Of a stretch of 64,000 nt of DNA, positions 59,156 to 64,000 are shown one piece after another. Each line of letters opens with the position of its first letter. The first letter of the stretch is position 1. The stretch comes from SLHU01 sp009929975 (GTDB lineage: Bacteria; Bacillota; Clostridia; Saccharofermentanales; UBA5734), in assembly GCA_040776905.1 (NCBI GenBank), contig JAXGZQ010000001.1, positions 558,001 through 622,000 on the forward strand, given 5' to 3'. The translations under genes and the position numbers were made by a program. The notes below the pieces were generated by a model that made no database searches, was not told the DNA's origin, and worked only from the letters and a program-made list of their open reading frames with translations.

Positions 59156-59222
59156 CCAAAACTGCCGATTTTAGTGTTTGTGGAAACAAGTCTGCAAATC
59201 GCGGGGCATCTCATTGACAAAT

Positions 59223-59780
59223 TTATCTCATGGAATTTGATACTCGATTATATGCCTCAACAATCAAGTCACCGTTTTTCGTTAGCCGGTCTGCTCCATT
59301 AAGCCGAAGAACCTCACATGATAGCGCTTTGGCCCACTCGGCATGTGTGCTCAGATTCGGCGAACCGTCAGCATCGTACCGTGATACACCATCGAGAAAA
59401 CGCCTGTGATTTTGATAGAGATCCCCTCCCTCAAGAATTCTGTCACCGAATTTCTCATATGCCCGCTGATTGACACGGGCAAGGCGAATATCTTTGTCAG
59501 CGGTCAGATGAACCGCGAGCTCAAACAGTGGATCAAACGGAGTGTGAAAACTATCCATTGATCCAGCCATAACAAAATGCTCCGCTCTTGAGATTGCTTC
59601 CATAAGCCGATCAGCCTTCTCCTCTCGCGAAAACATAACCGTATATGGTTTGTCAGTATCTATTCTCCAGATATAATCATCAATATCAAAATATGGAAAA
59701 GACAGTGCTTTGGCAACTATTTTACCAAGCGTCGTCTTGCCTGAACCAGCAGAACCAAAAATAATAATTCCTCCCGGCAT
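59223..59780 (-). CDS. P-loop NTPase/kinase-like protein
   Basis: The 185-residue protein starts with a Walker A loop IIIFGSAGSGKTTLGKIVAKAL and an acidic FDIDDYIWR strand, as in shikimate- and adenylate-kinase-like P-loop proteins. FVMAGSMDSFHTPFDPLF supplies a Walker B-like strand, and the LARVNQRAYEKFGDRI helix a lid Arg. Such AAA_18-like kinases in Bacillota are annotated only as ATPases. It is convergent with the CoADR gene and divergent from pcm. Substrate unknown. Confidence 0.78.
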   Translation of the reverse strand: MPGGIIIFGSAGSGKTTLGKIVAKALSFPYFDIDDYIWRIDTDKPYTVMFSREEKADRLMEAISRAEHFVMAGSMDSFHTPFDPLFELAVHLTADKDIRLARVNQRAYEKFGDRILEGGDLYQNHRRFLDGVSRYDADGSPNLSTHAEWAKALSCEVLRLNGADRLTKNGDLIVEAYNRVSNSMR

Positions 59781-59923
59781 TGCTCAGCCTCCCTTTATTT
59801 ATTCCTTGATATCAATATTTGATCTGCATGTCAATCGATCCCCTTGATTGAACGTTTCATACAGAGTCCGTTTATCTTATAATGAATACCAGGTATCCAT
59901 TATTCAATAGAAGGTGCATTTAT

Positions 59924-60541
59924 ATGGGAGATCAGGAAGTATTGGAATTTGCTCAAAGCCTTGACCGGTCTTTTTTCATCGACACCGAATATAAAGCCCT
60001 GGCGGATATCAACGAGCCCCTCCCGATCGGCTTTGGCCAGACAATTTCCCAGCCGAGCCTTGTTGTCGAAATGTCGCAGCTGCTATGTCTGGACAGTCAT
60101 TCGCGTGTTCTGGAGATCGGTACAGGCTCCGGATATCAGACCGCGATTCTCGCGCATTTCGCGAAACATGTCTACACGATCGAGTGCATTGCGGAACTCG
60201 CACACACGGCCCGGAGAAAACTTGATTCACTGGGGTACACCAATATCTCCTATCAGATCGGCGATGGTAGCACAGGCTGGAGCGAACACGCGCAGTATGA
60301 CAGGATTATCGGGACCGCAGCCGCCAGAATCATCCCCAAAGAACTGATCGATCAGCTCAATCTTGGCGGCATCATGATCCTTCCCGTCGGCCCGCGAAAC
60401 GTGCAGGAATTGCTGAAGGTGACCAAACATCCGGATGGCACCCTTCAGACTCAGTCCATTGAGTTTGTCCGGTTTGTCGAACTGGTCGGCCGGTATGGCT
60501 GGTCAAACACACCCCCACCTCGTTCAAAGAATCGAGATTGA
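59924..60541 (+). CDS. pcm: Protein-L-isoaspartate O-methyltransferase-like
   Basis: The 205-residue protein has the Pcm pattern: GFGQTISQPSLVVEMSQLL before motif I, then LEIGTGSGYQTAILA as motif I, and the IGDGSTGWSEHAQYDRIIGTAAA and NLGGIMILPVGP segments that form the repair-methyltransferase core. It would methylate isoaspartyl residues in damaged proteins. The ATG at 59924 has AAGGTG 7 bases upstream; an in-frame start at 59882 lacks a ribosome site. Pcm is uncommon in Bacillota, so transfer or a specialised role is possible. Confidence 0.87.
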   Translation: MGDQEVLEFAQSLDRSFFIDTEYKALADINEPLPIGFGQTISQPSLVVEMSQLLCLDSHSRVLEIGTGSGYQTAILAHFAKHVYTIECIAELAHTARRKLDSLGYTNISYQIGDGSTGWSEHAQYDRIIGTAAARIIPKELIDQLNLGGIMILPVGPRNVQELLKVTKHPDGTLQTQSIEFVRFVELVGRYGWSNTPPPRSKNRD

Positions 60542-60601
60542 TGAATGAAGCCCTATTGATTTAAACCCGTTCGATGCGGCAGTCCTGATTCCCCAACAGC
60601 A

Positions 60602-61069
60602 TCAATGCGCTTTGCACGACCAGTGTGTGACATCCAGGCGGATCACGCAAACCCGGTCCATCTGTTTTTCTTCAAAGGCCATAAATGAATCGGCCGAATA
60701 ATGTGCCATGATGGTTTGAAGCCCGCGGATTTTTTCTTCATATGATTCAATCAGCCGGATGTCCCCTTTTCCCATAACGCTCTGGTAGCGAAAAGAAAAA
60801 GCACAGGCGGTATCGCCTCTCAGAAGTTCATGCTTACGATCCATTTCAAAAGACGCCCGCGGCTGATTGCGAATCAACTTGATTTTCCTGCCTTCCGCCG
60901 CCCCGTGAAAATATAAAGTCAGTTGACCTTCATGTGTGGTGAAGCCGAAATTCATCGGGACGATATAGGCTTCGTCGTTATCAAGCAAGCCGAGCCGGCA
61001 GCAGTCGCAGGTCCTGACAATCTCGATCATTCGACTGAAATCAGAGATTTCCCTGTCTTTTCTTCTCAT
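60602..61069 (-). CDS. PPOX-fold flavoprotein, NimA-like
   Basis: The 155-residue protein has the Nim-type start MRRKDREISDFSRMIEIV, then CDCCRLGLLDNDEAYIVPMNFGF, and GRKIKLIRNQPRASFEMD for FMN phosphate. NimA-type proteins bind FMN or similar and reduce 5-nitroimidazoles to amines; family members in Bacillota are common and often have other roles. The early CDCC pair is characteristic. It sits 12 bases downstream of the pRiA4b ORF-3-like gene on the same strand. Confidence 0.85.
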   Translation of the reverse strand: MRRKDREISDFSRMIEIVRTCDCCRLGLLDNDEAYIVPMNFGFTTHEGQLTLYFHGAAEGRKIKLIRNQPRASFEMDRKHELLRGDTACAFSFRYQSVMGKGDIRLIESYEEKIRGLQTIMAHYSADSFMAFEEKQMDRVCVIRLDVTHWSCKAH

Positions 61070-61080
61070 GTTTCACCTCT

Positions 61081-62181
61081 TCATCTGCGAATGACCCGGG
61101 GCTTTTTTTCCCATTCACTGAGTTCCGGCGTCCAATAACCCGCCCATAATTTCATTTCAGGGTATTCCGGATGTTCAGGATTCAATATGATCGCTCTGAA
61201 ATTGGCGAAACCAGTCACGCCACCAACATCTTCCGGTGGTGTTTTCCCGCTGGCTTCCAACAGATAAGGCAATTCACCTTCATAGTCTTGAATCACACGA
61301 TCCAGTTGAATAACATGTTCCCAGTTATCTCCAAAGTCATAGGTGTACACGATAGACTGATGCTCCGATAAATATTCAGCGAGTCTGTGTTCATCCAGCA
61401 AGACAGCACGATCATCATAGGCTAGGTCGTCCTCATATGGAACGAGTCTGACTAGCGCATTTTGAGTTTTGTCATTTATCACTGTGAAATCATATAAATG
61501 GCTGTTGCTCCAGCCAAAAACAGACTGCAGCACGTTGTGAAGCTCAGTCAATCTCATCTGTGCCGGCACGATCAATCGCCGCTTTACCTGATACACATCC
61601 AGATCAAGACGGACCATCAACTCATAAGCGTCACATTTGTAGGCTTGCAGGCCTGTTAGTTTTGTCAACGCCTCAGTCATTGCCTGATGGGGGTAAACAC
61701 CATCATTTAAGTTTCCAGCACTGCCGACGATTCGATCGTTCGCTGAAACACCCACGGTATCACAGTACATTTTCTTAACGCCATTGTATTCACGCCCGAC
61801 ATGAAAAGCACAGTCCAGCCCTGCCCTGGTTACCCAGGCCGCTGCTTGTCGGCTGGCATTTCGGACAAATTCGAGGTCACCTGCCATTTGCATGTACTCA
61901 TTGACAAGCTCCGGATTCAGATTCATCGCAAGCAATGTGTTGACAATCGCATCCCTAAATTTTTCTTTGATATTGACCAGATCTTTTCGTTTGACCTGAT
62001 ATATCGCGACGGTAAATCGTGTGGCGTGATTGACCAGAACTAACATATCTTCGCTTCTGCGATTGTCCCATACTCTGGTCCAGTTCGCGGTCCATGTAAA
62101 TAGAGGATCTGTCTGTTCAGCATCTGTCGTCAACTTTGCTCCCAAGGCATCCGTTAACTTTTTAGTCAAAGCGATCTGCAT
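61081..62181 (-). CDS. DUF6933-like plus pRiA4b ORF-3-like protein
   Basis: The 366-residue protein has two parts. Residues about 1-175 resemble the DUF6933-type domain (LTKKLTDALGAKL, DPLFTWTANWTRVWD, LVNHATRFTVAIY). Residues about 205-366 match the plasmid pRiA4b ORF-3 family (VYQVKRRLIVPAQMRLTELHNVLQSVFGW, YTYDFGDNWEHVIQL, GKTPPEDVGGVTGF). This fusion is common in Firmicutes chromosomes and its function is unknown. GGAGGAG is 6 bases before the ATG at 62181. Despite the name it does not by itself indicate a plasmid. Confidence 0.82.
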   Translation of the reverse strand: MQIALTKKLTDALGAKLTTDAEQTDPLFTWTANWTRVWDNRRSEDMLVLVNHATRFTVAIYQVKRKDLVNIKEKFRDAIVNTLLAMNLNPELVNEYMQMAGDLEFVRNASRQAAAWVTRAGLDCAFHVGREYNGVKKMYCDTVGVSANDRIVGSAGNLNDGVYPHQAMTEALTKLTGLQAYKCDAYELMVRLDLDVYQVKRRLIVPAQMRLTELHNVLQSVFGWSNSHLYDFTVINDKTQNALVRLVPYEDDLAYDDRAVLLDEHRLAEYLSEHQSIVYTYDFGDNWEHVIQLDRVIQDYEGELPYLLEASGKTPPEDVGGVTGFANFRAIILNPEHPEYPEMKLWAGYWTPELSEWEKKPRVIRR

Positions 62182-62270
62182 AATGCGCTCCTCCATTCAA
62201 TCAGTTCAGTCTCATCGACGGTCGTATAACCATTATGCTTTACAATATCAATCTTTTCGATTCTCTGGTA

Positions 62271-62681
62271 TCATTTTTCACTTGTGCTGCCGATTTCAAG
62301 CAGATTGCCTTCAGGATCAGTCACATAAAAGTTACGGATCCCGAAGGAAAAGGTTGTGGGTTCGCCTGCCGGAAATGGCACATCCAACTTCAACAGCCTC
62401 TCATATTCGGCATCCACATCGGCATAACTTGGCAGCCAAAAGGCAATCTCAAAGGTCTGATTGATGCCTTTGGAAGGAACATAGCCTTCATTGATTGCCT
62501 GGACAAATGCCTTCCTGCTGTACATAAACAGGGCCAGTTCGCCGCTTGCTGTTTCAAACTCAGCGAAATCCCCTCCGTCCCACTTCGTATGAAGGCCCAA
62601 TATATCTCGGTAAAATCGCACCATTGCATCCATGCTACCAGCTAATATACCCGTGCCTATCCTTGCTTTTTTCCCGTTCAA
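62271..62681 (-). CDS. VOC/glyoxalase family protein
   Basis: From a TTG at 62681 with AGGAGG 9 bases upstream, the protein has 136 residues. It shows a VOC pattern: SMDAMVRFYRDILGLHTKWD near the start, GELALFMYSRKAF in the middle and NFYVTDPEGNLLEIGS at the end, with the DPEGN turn and terminal Glu metal ligand. An upstream extension of the frame has no better start. Substrate unknown; it may act in antibiotic or aldehyde detoxification, as relatives do. The 136 bases upstream hold the tail of a pseudogene and little else. Confidence 0.77.
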   Translation of the reverse strand: MNGKKARIGTGILAGSMDAMVRFYRDILGLHTKWDGGDFAEFETASGELALFMYSRKAFVQAINEGYVPSKGINQTFEIAFWLPSYADVDAEYERLLKLDVPFPAGEPTTFSFGIRNFYVTDPEGNLLEIGSTSEK

Positions 62682-62817
62682 TCTGTTTTTCCTCCTCAGG
62701 CTGCCCCCTGCCTTGAGCCATGCGAATGTCAGCAAGGCTCTGCTCTTTCAGTCTATGAAGTCCGGTTACCGTTGGATCCGAAAGATAACGAAGACGCTGA
62801 ATTCTTTCCTAGTAATA

Positions 62818-63411
62818 TTATCCCACCGTCTCCCTCAGGACCGGGATGACTTCTAAGTCAAACCATGGGTTTCGCTTGAACCAGCCGACGTTGATCGGTG
62901 AAGGATGGACCAGAGGGAAATACCCCGGCAGATAGCTTGTAAAGTTTCTTGTAGTCTCTGTCAGGTTCTTCTTGCGGCGATCCTTCAGATAATATTCCTA
63001 GGCATAGTCTCTAATGAGGATCATCATCTCCAAACGTGGCATTTCTGCCAGAATTCGCGGATGCCATTGTTCGGCGAAACCCTTGCGCGGTAGAAGATCC
63101 CCAGACTTGCCTTTGCCCAGAAAATAAAAATCCATGGGGATCTGGACGATCCGGTTGCTCTCATAGAACACCTCCCGAGAGATCCTCAGCCACTCCCGCA
63201 GGCGTTTTCCGTTCAAATCATTCCAGTACAGGCCCGGCTCTTCCGATTTTCGCCCTGGTGTCTGCCCGACTAAAGCGATCCGGGCCTCCTTCGACGCTTT
63301 GAACAGCGGTCCGATCCCTCTGGATGTATAGGCATGATTGCCGGGATCAGCGATGATCGTCTGCCTGATGTCTTCAAATACTGATTGCTCGTGTGCTTTC
63401 ATGCGCTTCAA
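62818..63411 (-). pseudogene. Uracil-DNA glycosylase family gene with an internal amber stop
   Basis: The frame begins at 63402-63411 and reads a single-domain UDG-like protein: TSRGIGPLFKASKEARIALVGQTPGRK holds the uracil-site GQxPG motif, WNDLNGKRLREWL and GKGKSGDLLPRKGFAEQWHP the family blocks. At 62998-63000 a TAG interrupts it. Reading on in the same frame gives EYYLKDRRKKNLTETTRNF, then FPLVHPSPINVGWFKRNPWF with the HPSP active-site motif and a natural TAA at 62818. One base change (CAG to TAG) would explain it. Without the tail the enzyme should be inactive. The gene starts only 251 bases after a truncated vat gene start, on the same strand. Confidence 0.85.
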
Positions 63412-63662
63412 ATAATCATTCCCTTCATTACAAATTCGATACCTTTTGCTATAGCGCAGAATTTCCCGATGATGAGCTTATCACCTATAAATTCATAGTG
63501 ATGTGTAACGTGCTCTTCAAATCGTTCCGCACCATTGATATCATCATAGTAGGTGTAATCACCTACTATAATGTTTGGACGTGTTATTAAGTTTTTAATG
63601 TAGCATATGCTTTTGATGTTTTCATTTGGATAAATGGAACTTGGATCTGGTCCATATTGCAT
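63408..63662 (-). pseudogene. vat: Vat-type (streptogramin A/XAT) acetyltransferase, C-terminally truncated
   Basis: The 84-codon frame matches the first third of hexapeptide xenobiotic acetyltransferases of the Vat/CatB type: QYGPDPSSIYPNENIKS, then YIKNLITRPNIIVGDYTYYDD, HYEFIGDKLIIGKFCAIAKG. Full proteins are about 205-220 residues and continue with the NHR motif holding the catalytic His; here the frame ends VMKGMII and then TGA, followed at once by the UDG-type frame. The catalytic half is missing. GAGGAGG is 5 bases before the ATG, so the 5' end and expression signals are intact. Confidence 0.82.
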
Positions 63663-63720
63663 ATTAAACCTCCTCGCGCGTTGGCTTTCCGCTATCAACG
63701 CTTTCCCAACTCAGATGCTA

Positions 63721-64000
63721 TCAAGCTTGTTTCACAGACTTAATTAGCAGCATCATTGGGCGGCGCATTTCATCTGACATGCCCGGAATGTCCATCATAT
63801 CGGCGCTTGGCATTGCTTCCTCAACAGCGTCCAGCTGAAATCCAGCTTTTATAAGCCCCATTAGAATTTGCGTTAGTGTATGATGTCGTTTAGTGACATC
63901 CTGTCCAAGGAAATGGGTAACTCGCTCTCCGGGATAAAAGTAATCATCAACAGGCCAGTGCTGTGGCCTGCCATTTGAATCATAAACCCAGTCCTGGTTT
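63721..64000 (-). CDS. SAM-dependent methyltransferase, C-terminal part (partial)
   Basis: The frame enters from the right edge and ends at TGA 63721-63723. The visible 92 residues (QHWPVDDYFYPGERVTHFLG, VTKRHHTLTQILMGLIKAGF, AMPSADMMDIPGMSDEMRRP, MMLLIKSVKQ) match the end of class I methyltransferases annotated as SAM-dependent methyltransferase in Bacillota. The cofactor-binding half is outside the window. The stop is followed by 58 bases before the vat start. Confidence 0.7.
   Translation of the reverse strand, partial: NQDWVYDSNGRPQHWPVDDYFYPGERVTHFLGQDVTKRHHTLTQILMGLIKAGFQLDAVEEAMPSADMMDIPGMSDEMRRPMMLLIKSVKQA

Noticed and set aside
1..64000. Integron-type cassette array, suggested by many small accessory genes on one strand
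   Set aside because: No attC-like repeats, integrase or regular cassette spacing were seen, and long core genes are interspersed. Strand bias fits replication direction.
1..64000. CRISPR array, tRNA, rRNA or insertion sequence
   Set aside because: No evenly spaced direct repeats, cloverleaf-like intergenic stretch, rRNA-like block or transposase frame was noticed by eye. A covariance-model search would be decisive for small RNAs.

Overview
The window reads as chromosomal DNA of a Bacillota (Firmicutes) bacterium of roughly 50% GC. The grounds are near-universal AGGAGG-type ribosome binding sites, standard-code stops, a GTP-dependent PEP carboxykinase, OFA and MFS carriers, a CoA-disulfide reductase and many small Firmicutes-style accessory genes. 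The genus cannot be fixed from sequence alone. About 85% of the genes lie on the minus strand, so replication probably runs from high to low coordinates.

Layout. 1-4.3 kb: a partial FMN-dependent hydroxyacid dehydrogenase, a creatininase-like hydrolase, a GltS-type symporter, and a peroxide module (glutathione peroxidase plus OhrR-type MarR regulator). 4.3-14.1 kb, minus strand: an ATGA-coupled run (radical SAM protein, AlkX-like DNA glycosylase, alpha-toroid protein), a PPOX-fold protein, two tandem ANT(6)-like nucleotidyltransferases, a SplB-like radical SAM protein, a methyltransferase, tyrosyl-tRNA synthetase, an APH(3')-like kinase and a DUF1801 protein. 14.3-18.5 kb: an ECF sigma/anti-sigma pair and a DUF4342-response regulator-histidine kinase operon, each closed by a good terminator. 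18.7-21.4 kb: a ferritin-like protein and PckG. 21.4-32.3 kb: accessory genes (MFS, several GNATs, SDRs, Nudix, flavin reductase, VOC, an AadA/ANT(9)-like gene, an ArsR-radical SAM operon) with gene remnants among them. 32.4-34.0 kb: a FecR-domain membrane protein with a zinc ribbon. 34.4-46 kb: an FAD oxidoreductase behind a G12 tract, TspO, a lipoprotein sugar dehydrogenase, a TIM-barrel isomerase, a phosphoribosyltransferase, a beta-helix protein, an MFS carrier, a phosphotransferase and a metallophosphoesterase. 46-51 kb: DUF4177, a DODA-type dioxygenase, Pit-DUF47 phosphate uptake and an MFS carrier. 51-59 kb, mostly plus strand: a metal and sulfur redox island (CopB-type ATPase with multicopper oxidase; LysR/YeiH; CoA-disulfide reductase with two rhodanese domains). 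59-64 kb: P-loop kinase, Pcm, NimA-like, pRiA4b ORF-3-like and VOC genes, then a decayed uracil-DNA glycosylase, a truncated vat and a partial methyltransferase.

Two themes stand out. The accessory stretches hold many antibiotic-modification-like genes (ANT(6) twice, APH(3'), AadA/ANT(9), a Nim-like and a Vat-like gene) and at least six decayed or internally deleted genes. The 51-59 kb island groups copper export and oxidation with thiol/persulfide chemistry. I found no CRISPR array, rRNA, tRNA or insertion sequence.
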